Notes under the pieces: model-generated
Databases searched by the model: none
Seen by the model: only the letters and a program-made list of their open reading frames with translations
Told to the model about the DNA's origin: nothing
Source: Byssothecium circinans
Taxonomy: Eukaryota > Ascomycota > Dothideomycetes > Pleosporales > Massarinaceae
Direction of reading: 5' to 3'
Assembly: GCA_010015675.1 (NCBI GenBank)
Contig: ML977015.1
Span: 83,450 to 147,449, forward strand
Length of the DNA stretch: 64,000 nt
Program-made: the position numbers and the translations under genes
Shown: in pieces, positions 12,401 through 24,000 of the stretch
How the letters are laid out: every line of letters begins with the position of its first letter
Numbering within the stretch: the stretch's first letter is position 1

Positions 12401-14075
12401 CCTCACACCAACAACCATCATCGGAGTCGCAACCCCGTATCCAAATCCTCCCACAAATCACTCCAAGCCTACGAGGAAAAAAAAGCAATTTCTCAAATCT
12501 CTGCATCTCGACAATTCGGTGCTCTGCCGAGCCGCCATGCCCTGCAGCGGTGACGAAGCCGCATGCCGTGTCACGCTCGCCTACAGAAAAAGTATCCTAA
12601 GATCCGATCACCCAAAATTCTCCTGTCCGGAGAATACAATTTCAAATACGACACTGCATATGTGCGTGGCATAGAGTGAGGTAGCGAGGTGGCGTGATGT
12701 AGGGGTAGAATGAAAGGCAAAGTCATGCATGGTGCAGCGAGCAGCGAGCGAGTTGGATCGCAAGTGCGCATGAGGAAGAGAGAGAGAGGGAGAGGGAAAT
12801 CGTGCCTGCTCATCTCCCCCTCGTTTCAACGCTCCGAACTCTCCCTTTTCCCTTCCCCCCCTCTTCTCTTTCGTCTAAAATCTGCCCATTCAATCATTCA
12901 TCTCATCACCACCCACCCAAACCGTCGCATACCCTCCTCTCCTTTCTCTCCTTCCCCTACCCGTCTTCCCCGCCTCACCCCTGTCAAACAGAGCAGAGCA
13001 CAGCATAACCGCACCATCAACTTCCGCTCTCGCATACCCCTTCCGCCCGACGCACGCCATGCATCTTCCTCCGTCAGCCTTGCCTTGCCTTGCCCGGCCC
13101 CGTGAAACGCGCTGCTGCACGCCTCATCGGGGCAGAGGGCGGGGAAGTACGACGGACGGACAGACGCATTTTCGCACGGGAAGGGTATTGGTATTGCACA
13201 CGTGTCTCGCTCATAGCGCACGCGGTGGGTTGTGGGAGGAAGAGGAGACGGTGGAACACGGTGAGGTTGGAGGGAGGGTAACAACCAGTTAAAGAAAAGG
13301 GGAGGGCAGGGGAGGGAAAGTAGTCGAGCTGAGGGACTTGCGGGATGTTGAGTATTCTTAATGAGCGACAGGGGGGTTTGGTACGCGTGTTGCTTATCGT
13401 GTCCTGTCGAATTGTGCGGTTTTGGTGTCGTGGATGGATTTCGCCTTGGGAACAGGTTAGCTTGTAGGGTCGTAATCATCATGTAGCTTGTAAGATAGAC
13501 ATGGACATAGGAACTAGGCCTCATCGCTATGTTTGTGAGAGAGAGAGACATGGTGACGAAGAGAATGAGAAAAGAGTCCGTCTATCATATGCGTCCGTCA
13601 GGTGCGGGTGCGGGTGCGGGGCGAAGATCAAAACACCTTTCGTTTTCTTCTCTTCCATTCCTCTCCTTGAACTTTTCCCATCTACGGACTGTATCGTTTC
13701 GTAATATCAATATTAATGTTAATGTTACTACTGAATGCGGAATGCTAGATGCTAGATGCTGATACTTGCACTCATACCCATACCAATGTTGTTTTTGCAC
13801 GCTCACTCGGCCGTGAACTCGTACCTCGTACCTCATACCATGCATACCATCACAAGCTCCCTAGAAAGAAACTCCAGAACCCAGAACATCAGAACGCCTT
13901 TTTGCTTTTTCCTTTTCCATTTCCTTTTCCCCATTCCAAGATGCAAATGCAAACACAACGCCTACACCTCCATTCATTGCATAATACAACAACCACTCCC
14001 ACCTGCCTTCTACTCCTCTCCACCTCTCCTTCTCCTTCCCTCCATGTCCACCTCCCCTTCCCCTTCCCAGCAGAC
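9421..14075. other. 4.6-kb gene-free stretch
   Basis: I can support no gene here. Open frames on both strands are short, mutually overlapping and lack family motifs. The composition is uneven: a C/T-rich (plus strand) stretch lies at about 12800-12970 and another at about 13890-14200, the latter running into the gene at 14076. A short tandem GGGTGC run lies near 13600. A 36-codon ORF at 10726-10836 starts with two ATGs but has no other support. Long non-coding RNAs or genes with many small exons cannot be excluded by eye. Confidence 0.5.
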
Positions 14076-15317
14076 TCAGTTCCCCCCACACCCACAACTC
14101 AACACCCTCACAAACCCCCTCCGCTTCCTCCCCACCCCTCCCTCACCCCCATCACCCACATTCATACTCCCAGTCCCAGTCCCACCTCCAGCTCCACCTC
14201 CAGCTCCTTTTGCACTTCCACCCCCAAGACTCCCCCGACTCCCCCGACTCCCCCTCCACCTCCGTCCCCGCCAATACCGCACCAACCCCGCCTTCTCCTC
14301 CTCCTCGTCGCTGTCCCATTCATCCCACGCACTGGTCGTGTGCTGCAGTTGGTAGCTTGTGCGAGCGAGACTGGGCGGGGATGCTGTGGATGTCGTGGGG
14401 GAGGCGAGGTAGGGGTATAAGGTGCTGAGTTCCGAGGGCGTGGCGCTTGTGTGGCGGGTTGGGGGACGGGTGGTTGGTGGCGTGTTTGCTAGGGATAGGG
14501 CTAGGGGGGGTGGTTTGGAGTGGGGTGTTGATGATGGTGGTGGTGGTGGTGTTGATGGTGTTGATGGTTGGTGTGTTGCGGGGAGGGGAGCTGTGACTGG
14601 TTTGCGGGGGATTTGGAGGCGGAGGAAGGGTTCGTTGGGATCGGTGAGGGAGGTTTTGCGGGGTCGGGGTGCGTCTTCTACCGAGGAGCGGGGGGATTCT
14701 CTTCGTGCTGCTGGTGTTCGTGTCGGGGGTGGAGGTGGGAGGAGTGACGAAAGTCTGATCGGAGGGTCGACGAGCTGTGCTGATGTTGATGAACAGCGAC
14801 GATACTGGCGTTTTGGTGGCGATGACGTTGGAGTGGTAACAGCTGAAGACGAGACTTTTTCGAGTTGAGGGAGGTCAGTCGATGCGAAGTTACGGCAGGC
14901 GGGTGTGAGTGGCGGCGTGCTTTCTCCGGATAGGGAAGGGAGGATGATGGTCTTCTTGCATGCTTCGCAAACGCCTGGGGATGAAGGGATGGGTTGTTTG
15001 CATATCTTGCAAGTCGCAACTGTGGCGCCAGACGTAGTGTCATTAGTCTTCCGAGGATTGCTGAAGCCAAAGTCGAATGGCGGACTTGCTGCAGCCGATG
15101 GGGAAGGGCAAGGGATGCGTGGTGAAGAGTGCGGATCATAGCTCTTGATTATGCCCAGGACTGTGTCACTTGAAAACCGTGTTTGCCGAGTCGATGTCGA
15201 GCAAGTAGTCTCTCGTCTCCTTGCGTTCTCAACAGCGCGCCGTTCATATTCGTCCCATAACTTTGCAGTGTTTGCCGGCGTGCAGGGTGGTGGTCGAGGG
15301 GCTTTGAAAGGCGACAT
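14076..15317 (-). CDS. hypothetical protein with paired CxxC motif and Pro/Ser-rich middle
   Basis: Single-exon ORF of 413 aa, function not recognised. I chose the ATG at 15317 (MSPFKAPRPP), which precedes the well-formed WDEYERRAVENARRRE helix-like segment; the frame is open further upstream but looks non-coding. Visible features are a zinc-ribbon-like pair of motifs (CKICKQP and CEACKK, nine residues between them) at about residues 105-125, a long disordered Pro/Ser/Thr-rich middle, an acidic WDEWDSDEEEE motif, a basic RYWRGRRWRGSRG block, a Gly-rich run, and a C-terminus RRGFVRVLSCGCGGN that looks deliberately conserved. Zinc binding is inferred from the Cys spacing. The opposite strand shows long shadow frames because of the biased composition. 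Confidence 0.7.
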   Translation of the reverse strand: MSPFKAPRPPPCTPANTAKLWDEYERRAVENARRRETTCSTSTRQTRFSSDTVLGIIKSYDPHSSPRIPCPSPSAAASPPFDFGFSNPRKTNDTTSGATVATCKICKQPIPSSPGVCEACKKTIILPSLSGESTPPLTPACRNFASTDLPQLEKVSSSAVTTPTSSPPKRQYRRCSSTSAQLVDPPIRLSSLLPPPPPTRTPAARRESPRSSVEDAPRPRKTSLTDPNEPFLRLQIPRKPVTAPLPATHQPSTPSTPPPPPSSTPHSKPPPLALSLANTPPTTRPPTRHTSATPSELSTLYPYLASPTTSTASPPSLARTSYQLQHTTSAWDEWDSDEEEEKAGLVRYWRGRRWRGSRGSRGSLGGGSAKGAGGGAGGGTGTGSMNVGDGGEGGVGRKRRGFVRVLSCGCGGN

Positions 15318-17200
15318 GGTTCTACCCAGAGGCGATGATTGGTTCGGAGTAATTGTCACAGTCGATATCGACGTTGTTTTTGTTCTTCCCAAGACTCGAA
15401 AACAAGTCGATAGGACAGGATAGAAAGCGCGAGAGGATATGACGAGAGAGTGAGGAGTGTCGGACAAAAGAACCGAGCAAGAGTCCACGATAACACGATA
15501 GGCCCCCAAACACCATTTATAACTAGCTCGATGTCCTGGAACCAAGGGGTGAGACAGAAATCTTACCCTCCAACGGTTAACTAGGGTTGTGGGCCAGATG
15601 CAAGAACTCCATATTGGGAGGCTGGGGTATCTTAAGTGGTGCGGAGCTCAGCGTTACGTAGAACCTTTGCCCCGGAATCTCGATGTTGATGCTTGATATC
15701 TCAGTGCCGTTCTCTCAATTCGATATGTCGCACTTGCAGTGTTGTCCAATAGATGGTGCGCAACGTGAGCGCGCAAGGCGTCGCTTGTGTCTGCATCGAG
15801 TGAGTCGACGTAGGCGAGCAGATGTGCTTAGGCAAGGGATGGCAGTCCATGACATGTCTCCTGCTATCTAATCGGTGTATAACAGGTGAGAGGCGTCTGT
15901 CGAGAAACGCTCCCAAACAAATAGGGCGCTGTCGTTGAGATCCTGGGTCATGCATATCATTATGCGGCCGCCGTCATAGATGCTGGACTTGCTGCAACGT
16001 TATCGATGTCGGAAGAAGATCACGATGCTTCCGCAGCTGCAGCCGCCGTCGTGCAAAGCTATTTTGTGCTCGCCTCTGCGCGCGAGAGGTAGCGCTGGGG
16101 ACGTGGCACGACATCGCCTGGAATGTAACTCTGCCTCGTCTTCACGACCGAGGGCTCGAGATAAACAACCCCCACAAATAGAACGAGACGTGTCTTAGAG
16201 AAGCATTACCGAAGAAAGTGAGACAATCAACAAAAGAAAAATTTCCGACGATAGATGACGTTGAGAGTGGAGAAAACGAGAAGTCGCGACCAGCAGCACA
16301 AAACGTAAACAATACCAAGGTAACCAGATCGTCAAGGGGCGTACCTTGCGCACTCGCCCTCAACGCGCTTCTCCAATCTACCTCGAGGTGAGGGCTGGGC
16401 GCATACTGCTCAGGGTTGCATTGCTCTCGTCAGAATTGATTCTCCCTCGAGCCATCCCATCCACAGTCTCCATGTCGCGCGCACCCCCGTCTCAGCCACC
16501 ATCGGCCCACAACCGTGGTGGAAATGCAGCCACTTTTCAAAAGGTGTATCGATAACGGGAGCATGCGGCATTGCGTGCGTGCGACGGGATGGCCAAGCAA
16601 GGATCGGGGTCGTCAGCTGGCCAGATGGCCTTTCTTTTGTGCCATCAACTGCAGTGATTCTGGATAATGTTTCCTAGAATCTACCATTGTGGTTGGGACT
16701 GGTAGATGCTGGATGGGATAGCGTGCTTTTGACATTCGGTGCATGCATTGCCGGAAGGCTTCTTGAGCTCGTTGTTCACGTGTCGAGTGACGAGCAAGAC
16801 CTCGAGGTTGTGGGCTCCCGGCAGTGCGGGGCCGCTGAAAGAGCCGTCGCCGGAGTTTTGCTAGCCTACACAGCGAGATGTCGGAGGCAAGTGTGAGATC
16901 TCGCCGATACAATTATCCAAACAATTCCCTAGAAATCCCGTCACCATTTTGAATCATCTACAGTTGTTTATGATCTCCCCATCCATGTCACCACCGAAAG
17001 AGAGTGCAGATAGCCATCCAGCCACCAGCTGGTTCTCCTCTTGGGTGTTTTCTTCGTATCCGAACTAACCCCAAATATGCGGTTCTTATCACTGAAGGAT
17101 CTGGATCAGACAGAGGGAACGGTGCGGCTACAACACGGTACCGCTCACCCAAAACGTCCTCGACGTACCACAAGAACTTGTCTCACTGACCATCCCACGC
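15318..17200. other. intergenic region
   Basis: Between the minus-strand Cys-motif gene and the plus-strand MFS locus. No gene can be supported; the ORFs are below about 100 codons and lack motifs. A 27-codon frame ending near 16555 is coherent but too short to call. Part of this stretch may hold a first exon of the MFS gene if that gene starts upstream through an unseen intron. Confidence 0.5.
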
Positions 17201-19277
17201 ATGACCAGTAACTAACAATGGCACTCAAACAACAAACTCCATCGTGCTCGTCCCCACGCCCTCCCCTATCGATCCAAACGATCCAAACGATCCAAACGAT
17301 CCAAACGATCCAAACGATCCAAACGATCCAAACGATCCAAACGATCCCCTCCGCTGGCCGAAATGGAAAAAGCATGTCGCCTTCACGTCTGTCTGCGCCT
17401 TCACCTTTCTCACCAATTTCGCAATTGGGGGCCTTGCACCGGCGTTCTTCATTCTACATATCGAATTCAATCGTTCCATGACCGAAACCTCGCACCTGCT
17501 ACTGTGGCCGATTCTCGTCCTCGGTTTATTCAATTTCTTCTGGGTACCGCTGGCAAACTACTTCAGTAAACGACCGATTTTCGTCTTCGCGTCATTGTTG
17601 CTATGCCTGTACTACGTATGGGGCGCCGTTGCAACGAGCTTTAAGAGTCTTTTGTGGTCGAACATTGTAGCTGCTTTTGCGGGATCTTCCACAGAGACAC
17701 TTGGCGCGGCGATTGTCAAGTCAACGTGAGTACCGATATCCATCCATTCAGTACCTCATCTCCCCCACCCAACCGGGTAATCGGAAAATAGAAGCAACGG
17801 TAACCGGGAAAGGCCAGTTACCAGATCCCAAACCAGTCGAGCAAAAGAGTGTGGTGACTAAGACAAAAGTGTCTAGGATCTCTACTTCTTACACAAGAGG
17901 GGCCAGAAAATGGGAATCTACATGTAGGTACTTCCAAATCGGGATGATTGTTTCAGAACGATCGACTGCTTTGGTACTGATGCATATCGATAGGAATGCG
18001 ATTGCTGGTGGAAACACGCTTGGTCCCCTGATCTGTGGGTTTGTGGTCCAGAGTCTGGGATGGAGGTGGCATAAGTGGATTGCTGTTATTCTTACCGGTG
18101 CGTATGTGCGTGAAGGATCTTTCGTAGAGTGAGGGTTCTATGTTACAATGCTGATGAGTTGATGATAGCTGTGAACTTTCTGGCAGTGCTACTGTTTGTG
18201 CTAGAGACAAGGTATAACCGCAGGGGTACAGTTGTGGATCTAACGACTTCTGCATCCGAAAAGCACATCGATGTCGCCAAGGTTGGTGCGTCCGTCATAG
18301 GACCCAGCGCAAGGACATCCCACGATACGCAACCGCAGCTACCGAAGCAGACGTTTGTTCAAGAGCTGACGTCGTGGACTGTAACTCCGTCGACGAATCT
18401 TTTCATGTTGTTCGCTAGGCCATTTCCCATGATTGTCTATCCTGCCGTCGTCTACGCTTCGCTGTGCTACTCGATCTCTCTTGTTGTTGTTGTCGTCGCG
18501 GTTAATATCCTGAACGCTTTTGTGTTACAAGTGCCACCTTACAATTGGAGCCCCCAGATCAATGGCCTGATCAACATTCCTGGTCTTTTGGGTAATTTGT
18601 TTGGTGTTTGGGCTGGTGGTTCGTCTCGTCATTTTAGTTCTGTAGTTTGAGACTGACAATGATATAGGTGATCTTGTCGATATATGGTGCGCCCGGCGGA
18701 CCAAAAAGAATAACGGTATCTACGAGCCGGAAAGCCGTCTGTACATGCTGGTCCTTCCATTCTTCATCACGGCAGGCGGATGTGTTTTGTTTGGTTATGG
18801 AGTGCAGAATACTTTGTCGTGGGTTGCACTGTTCTTCGGTTACGGCATGATTTCTGTTGGCCTTACGGCTGTAAGTTTCGCGATAGCTGATCGAGATCGG
18901 AAGCTGATGGCCATGACAGACTCCGACCATCACCATGTCGTATGTGAGCGACTGCGCGTTGCCAATCAATTCCGACACTTTACTTCTCGTCAATGGTAAG
19001 ACTTGTTCCACTGTGTGGTCCGGTATCATAAATATGGCTACTCTTGACCAAACTGGTGTCTGAACAGGGGCTGACCAAAAAAGGGCTGAAGAATGTGGTT
19101 GCGTTTGGATTTCTATACGGAGTCGTTCCTTGGGTGGAGAAAGTCGGCTACGTGGACTGTTTCAGGACGATGGCTGGCATCTTTGTGGGTGTGGTTGGCA
19201 TCGGGGCGGTATTGCTGATCTTAGGCGGGGTGAGAGTTCGTCACGCAACGGCGAAATGGAAGATCATCCTAGAGTAG
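17201..19277 (+). pseudogene. MFS transporter (DHA1-like), apparently disrupted
   Basis: Membrane transporter of the major facilitator superfamily, resembling fungal drug:H+ antiporter-type proteins. The N-terminal signature IVLVPTPSPIDPN...DPLRWPKWKKH is typical, and later segments (GGNTLGPLICGF, LGWRWHKWIAVILTA, LFVLETRY, NVVAFGFLYGVVPW) fit the family. Exons 17870-17923, 17994-18097, 18169-18618, 18668-18870, 18920-18995 and 19084-19277 join to the first exon (ending 17725) with consistent phases, about 520 codons. Two problems stand out. The only splice that keeps frame at the first intron brings in a TAG at 17874-17876, just before DLYFLHKRG. The DPN frame also has no in-frame ATG: ATG 17201 (MTSN) lies one base out of frame. 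An unseen upstream exon ending at CAG (17208) could supply the start. The frame also carries an eight-copy DPN repeat. A non-functional allele is the simplest reading. Confidence 0.65.
17271..17342 (+). repeat. 9-bp in-frame minisatellite (GATCCAAAC)x8
   Basis: Eight perfect tandem copies of a 9-base unit inside the first MFS exon, coding for Asp-Pro-Asn repeated eight times just before the DPLRW motif. Related transporters usually have a single such DPxDP stretch, so this is an expansion. Being a multiple of three, it leaves the frame intact. The unit has no stop in several frames, which creates long shadow ORFs on both strands. Confidence 0.95.
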
Positions 19278-19337
19278 TAGAGCTGAGCACATGAAGTAGA
19301 ACTTTTAGATATAGACGCCGCAGATTGACACATTCGG

Positions 19338-20486
19338 CTACGAGGTTCCTGGCTTCGCTTGTATCTTTTCGATGTACTTTGTGTGCATCTGCTCAATCTC
19401 GGGAATAATGAGGGATTCGATTTCAACCGCGGGCTCGCCCTGTGGCATCGCATGCTCGCTATCCAACAGCGAGTCAGGCTCCTCTACATGCGTAGACTGA
19501 TCCGCAGAGCCGACCAGCGAGGCGACACCTGAGAAACTCTTCGTCCGCCGATGTCGAGGCACGCGGATCCATTTTTCGCCCTCGAGAGCGGACACGAAGA
19601 CGACTTCCCACTTCCGCGTGAGCAGCAGGTTGCCGATGACCAGCGTGTGCGAGTACTTGTTGAGCGAGTACTGCGCCTTCTTCACGAGGATAGACGGGTC
19701 AGTCTCTAGTTTGAAGCTTACAATCATGCCCTCTGGCGCCCAGCCATCAACCAACTGCTTGAGGAACTTGGGCACAGGCTCAAGGTCTATGACCAGCTTG
19801 CGGCCGTCGGTGTGAGCAGAAGGTTGGCGGGCATCGGCTTGGCCGTCAGTCTGGTGGAATTCCTCGTTGGACTGGATCTTGTGCTCCACCATGCGATCCC
19901 GCGGCACGAAGAAGTCGGAGACGGCGGCAGCGAGGTAGAACATGGCCCTCGGGCCCAGCGGGCGCATGAGCTGTGCGACTGCGCGCAAGTCCCACAGATA
20001 CTCGGTGATGGTCACGAAGGAGAGGATGAGCAGGCGACCCTCCTGCTTGACCTTTGTGTACTGGCGCAGGACCTCCAGCATGTCGGCGGCCTGCCTCTCG
20101 TCGACCACCACGCGGTTGTCTTCTTCCCTCATGTAGTCGAGGAAGGAGCGCGTGTTGTGCGAGTAGTGGCGCGAATAGGGCAGGAGCGAGAACTGGCGAT
20201 GCAGGAAGATGACAGCGTAGCGGTTCTGGAGGAAGTATTCGGCACTCGTGGCACCGCGCGTACCGGCGGAGAAGTTGTCGATGTAGCGCACCGTATGCGT
20301 CTCGAGGGGCACCGTGGTACCTCCGGACGTGACCAGCACGACGCGGCGGCCCTCGCTGCCATGGCGGTCGATGAACTCGCGAGCGAGCGTGACGTTGGCC
20401 TGGAGGTCTTTGGGCGGCGGCTCGTTGGAGAAGTAGTCGTGCTCGTCCTGCTGCGCGCTGCTGTCGGCCATGTCGACTCGAAGCAT
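19338..20486 (-). CDS. CAB2: phosphopantothenate-cysteine ligase
   Basis: Joins 4'-phosphopantothenate to cysteine, the second step of coenzyme A synthesis from pantothenate; cytosolic. Single exon, 382 aa from ATG 20486 ([10 protein letters not shown]) or 377 aa from ATG 20471 (MADSS). Nothing separates these two; the longer is used. Family hallmarks are [35 protein letters not shown] (nucleotide-binding loop region), [15 protein letters not shown] and [20 protein letters not shown], ending with [15 protein letters not shown]. The length fits fungal and animal PPCS. It is convergent with the MFS locus (60 bp gap) and divergent from the Zn2Cys6 gene. Three CACGTG boxes lie 26 to 115 bp upstream of the start. 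The gene is GC-rich with strong codon bias, which makes long antisense shadow frames. Confidence 0.93.
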   Translation of the reverse strand: MLRVDMADSSAQQDEHDYFSNEPPPKDLQANVTLAREFIDRHGSEGRRVVLVTSGGTTVPLETHTVRYIDNFSAGTRGATSAEYFLQNRYAVIFLHRQFSLLPYSRHYSHNTRSFLDYMREEDNRVVVDERQAADMLEVLRQYTKVKQEGRLLILSFVTITEYLWDLRAVAQLMRPLGPRAMFYLAAAVSDFFVPRDRMVEHKIQSNEEFHQTDGQADARQPSAHTDGRKLVIDLEPVPKFLKQLVDGWAPEGMIVSFKLETDPSILVKKAQYSLNKYSHTLVIGNLLLTRKWEVVFVSALEGEKWIRVPRHRRTKSFSGVASLVGSADQSTHVEEPDSLLDSEHAMPQGEPAVEIESLIIPEIEQMHTKYIEKIQAKPGTS

Positions 20487-20511
20487 GGGGAGACTCCAGG
20501 TGAGGCTCCAG

Positions 20512-20601
20512 CACGTGAGGTGAGGTGAGCACTTGAGGTGTTGCGGGGCAGGCAGGAACAGCCGCGGCACTTATCACGTGACAGGCGGGGTAGAGCACGT
20601 G
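20512..20601. promoter_or_regulatory. cluster of three CACGTG E-boxes upstream of CAB2
   Basis: CACGTG occurs at 20512-20517, 20575-20580 (within the palindrome TCACGTGA) and 20596-20601, three within 90 bp just before the CAB2 start, plus another at 20754-20759. This core is bound by bHLH factors such as Cbf1-type regulators in fungi, which link to sulfur and methionine metabolism. A tie to a cysteine-using enzyme is plausible but is inference. The cluster lies between CAB2 and the divergent Zn2Cys6 gene and could serve either. Confidence 0.5.
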
Positions 20602-21055
20602 ATTGGAGTTGAGGGCTGGGGCAAGGTACTCACACCTACAAACATTGAAGGCTGGGTAACGATGCCGTCATCACTCCACCTTTCCGGTTCCTGTTCTTAG
20701 CCCGGCAACGAACACCGGGCCCGTCACACTTTGCTGTCCAGCCCTTTCACCCGCACGTGACCCGGCCTGCTTAGCCGGACCAGCAGCACGAGAGTCTGTG
20801 CAAATAGTTTGCAGTAGAGCACTTCCGCTCAACCATAAAAACGCAGCCAATGAACAGCCGCACATTTCTCGCTACCTTCTATCTGGCCAATGACCAACGT
20901 CTGCACCCAGCCTGCGCTACATCTTCTCATCACGTCCTCTATAGACATGAATAGCAGCCTCCGGGATGAAAAAGCTTCCACTTTCTTCGCAAAAACTTCC
21001 TCCTTCTACCTATTCCCCGCCGTCAGCTCCATTTCACCTCAAAGTCTACGCAAAC
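20602..21055. other. divergent promoter region between CAB2 and the Zn2Cys6 gene
   Basis: No gene. It contains one more CACGTG (20754-20759) and the presumed 5' UTR of the downstream regulator, with C/T-rich stretches just before ATG 21056. Confidence 0.5.
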
Positions 21056-24000
21056 ATGTCATCGTCCCAACACTCAGGGTATGCAAGAGGCAGAGAACAC
21101 TCGTCCAAAATCGGGTCGGTCCACCTTCTGGCCACAGAGCACGTGTCGCATTGAACCTCCAAAGTGTTTTTATACTTTTCCTGGTTTGGAACTGCACAAA
21201 CGTGTCCACCACTCTCGGGGAGCTTTGCTAACGTTTTATAGTCTGTACGCACGAGCCTGCATCATGGCGACATCCAAGTCTTCCTCTCGCTCGACAAGGG
21301 AGTTGCTGACACCTTGATTCAGCTATACCTCGTCTGGAGAGACGCGATGAGCCACCACGGAAACAGGCTAGGTCCAGACTCGATCGAGTCCCTCGAGCAT
21401 GCCTGAGCTGCCGAGCGCGAAAGATACGTTGTAATGGTGAGCAACCATCATGCAAGCACTGCAGGGACAGCGAATCGCAATGTATATATGCATCGAGCCG
21501 CAAGGATAGATTGAAGGTGTTAGTAATCCTCTTCTTTATCGACACATCCACCTGAACTTATCATCACCAGGGCAACGGAGCACAACGAAGAGATGCTGCA
21601 ATTCCTCAAATCGCTCCGAGCTGATGTTGGCGATGTGGAGAGGATGAAAATCGACCAATTGCTTGCCGACGTGGCTGCTGATGTTGCCGATGCGGCCGCG
21701 GCAATCCAGAAGAGCCCATCCAAGTTGAGGAATACCGAAGGAGAACCAGACGCAGAACTAGAAGAAGGCGAGGCCAACATATCTGCCGAAGTCGGTTCCA
21801 ACGAAGATCTTGACAACATGAATGAGGATATACTCCGGAACGAGCAATCTCGAGCCACTGGCTACGTGGGCAAGAATTCCGAAGTACAGTGGCTTCGCCA
21901 ACTCAATCACGAAGCTGTCACAGCAGCAAGCCATGGGAAAGACGTCTACAGAGGCCCCTATGGGCCACCTGGCTCAAATGCCAGAGCATGGGCGGATCGG
22001 GAAGCTGCATTGAGACAGCGCCAAATGCAGGATCCTGTTCCGCAAGTGCCTACGAGCAACTTCAATTTCAATCTCGATGGTGAGACCATCGACATGGATT
22101 TCATGGTCGATCCATTCGACCTTCCACCGCTCGAGACCGCAGATAGGCTCGTCCGATGCTACATGGACACTGTGCATAAGACCTTTCCCATTCTGCCAAA
22201 GAAGACGTTCGTCAACCAGTTCTATCACTACTACGCTGCTTTAGCCCAAGGACAACCGTATCAGCTTCCTCGGAAGTGGCAGGCCATGCTCAATCTAGTG
22301 TTCGCTATCGGAGCCGTATTCTCTCATTTGACGGATGCGGAATGGCGTGCAGATGGTAAAATTGCGGAGTCTTCCTATAGGAAGTGTTGCTGACAGAGTG
22401 TAGAGCGGGATCATTTCATTTATCACTCCCGGGCTTGGGCCCTGAGTTTGAAAGACCCATGGTAAGCTCCTCTCGATTGTTTTCCATCTGGTTGAGTTCT
22501 GTACACTAGTATCAGGACGAAAACACAACATCGTAAACGAGATTTGACCATTTTTTGTATCTCGAAAGCACACTCTCCTTGCAACTATCTCCGACTAACA
22601 TGGTTATCACAGGTGGTTTTCTGATCCGGACCTGCCCCAGACACAGATAGTAAGCTCACATTCCAGCGCGGGATCACAAGTCCTGCAATACGATAATAGG
22701 CCTATTCTATGCAAATGTACTTGGGGTTCTAACCTCACGGCTGCAATGCCCCAGATCTTAGTACTGATTTATTGTTAGACGGCGCTACTTGCATTCTACT
22801 ACCTAGCTATAGGGCATACGAATCGGTCAGTATCTCTTTCAATCCAATGTACGCATGGCTAATAATACCCTGCAGCTCCTGGATAGTCGTTGGAATGGCC
22901 GTCCGTAGTAGCTTTAGTCTTGGATTGCACGTCCGAAACGAAGACCGCACTGCTACTGCCGTCAAGAAGGAAATCCTCGCACGCATATGGTGGGGTGTGT
23001 ATACACTAGAGAGATTACTATCTGTCATTACTGGTCGACCAAGCGTTGGCATCGAATCGCAATGCTCAGTATATCTTCCCCTCCCAATCTCCTGCGACGA
23101 CTTCGAGGAAGCCAGGATACAAGCTCTGTTCGGCACGCGACCTAGACCGACAACTGCCGACGACTCTACAGTCTCGGAAGCAAGCTCTGCATCATCGTCC
23201 AGAGGATTTGATTCTCCACTGAATTCTCGCGGTCCTGCTAATTCAGGGACGTACCTGACTAGCACAGTGAAACTCGGGAAAATATCACAGAGGATTCTTA
23301 CCGAAATCTACTCTCCAAGTGTTATCAAGAGGTCTTGGAAAGACGTTCAACGTATCATCACCGAGATCATGGAGGACCTGGAAAGATGGGCTGCTTCACT
23401 CCCCACTGGTCTCGATGTATTATCCCACGATCGCGGAGACCAGCCAATGACATACGAGCGGAGGAACCTGACAGTCTATTATCACAGCACGAAGATCTTG
23501 ATGACTCGACCGTGCCTCTGTCGTCTCGATCGCCGCATCCCAAACCAATCGCAAGGCTCTAACGATTTCAACCACAGGATGGCCACCATCTGTGTCTCTT
23601 CTGCAAAATCCTTAGCCGCTCTACTTCCAGACGACATGGTCAATGAGCGATCTCGCATATATGAGATTTTCCCATGGTGGACGGCGGTTCATTACATCAT
23701 GCAGAGCCTTGCTATTCTCATGTTTGACCTTTCCGACAAAGGCCCCCCGGCAAGTGGAGGGAACAACACGGTGGCGGTACTCAAGAAGCTAGTACGATGG
23801 CTGCGCGCCTTGAGAAGTACCAACGGAATGGCGAGACGCGCGCATTCCATCATCCTAAACCTTCTCCAGAAGATGGTCGTCAGTATTCCAATCGTAAGTA
23901 ACATCCAATCTGTCAGACCTTTCTCACAATGCTGTCACAGGACATGAGCGATCTTATAAACGAAGACCTCGCCGAATCCCTCCCTACCGAGCACACGCCG

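Noticed and set aside
13749..14420. 223-codon plus-strand ORF rich in Pro and Ser
   Set aside because: It lies on a C/T-rich tract opposite and beyond the 3' end of the minus-strand gene at 14076-15317. Its simple composition and competing frames mark it as an artefact.
17145..17533. Minus-strand ORFs with IVW and GSF repeats and the plus-strand IQT repeat frame
   Set aside because: All are readings of the 9-bp minisatellite in frames other than the transporter's.
19812..20528. Long plus-strand ORF antisense to CAB2
   Set aside because: Shadow of the GC-rich, codon-biased CAB2 gene; the minus-strand frame has clear family motifs and this one has none.
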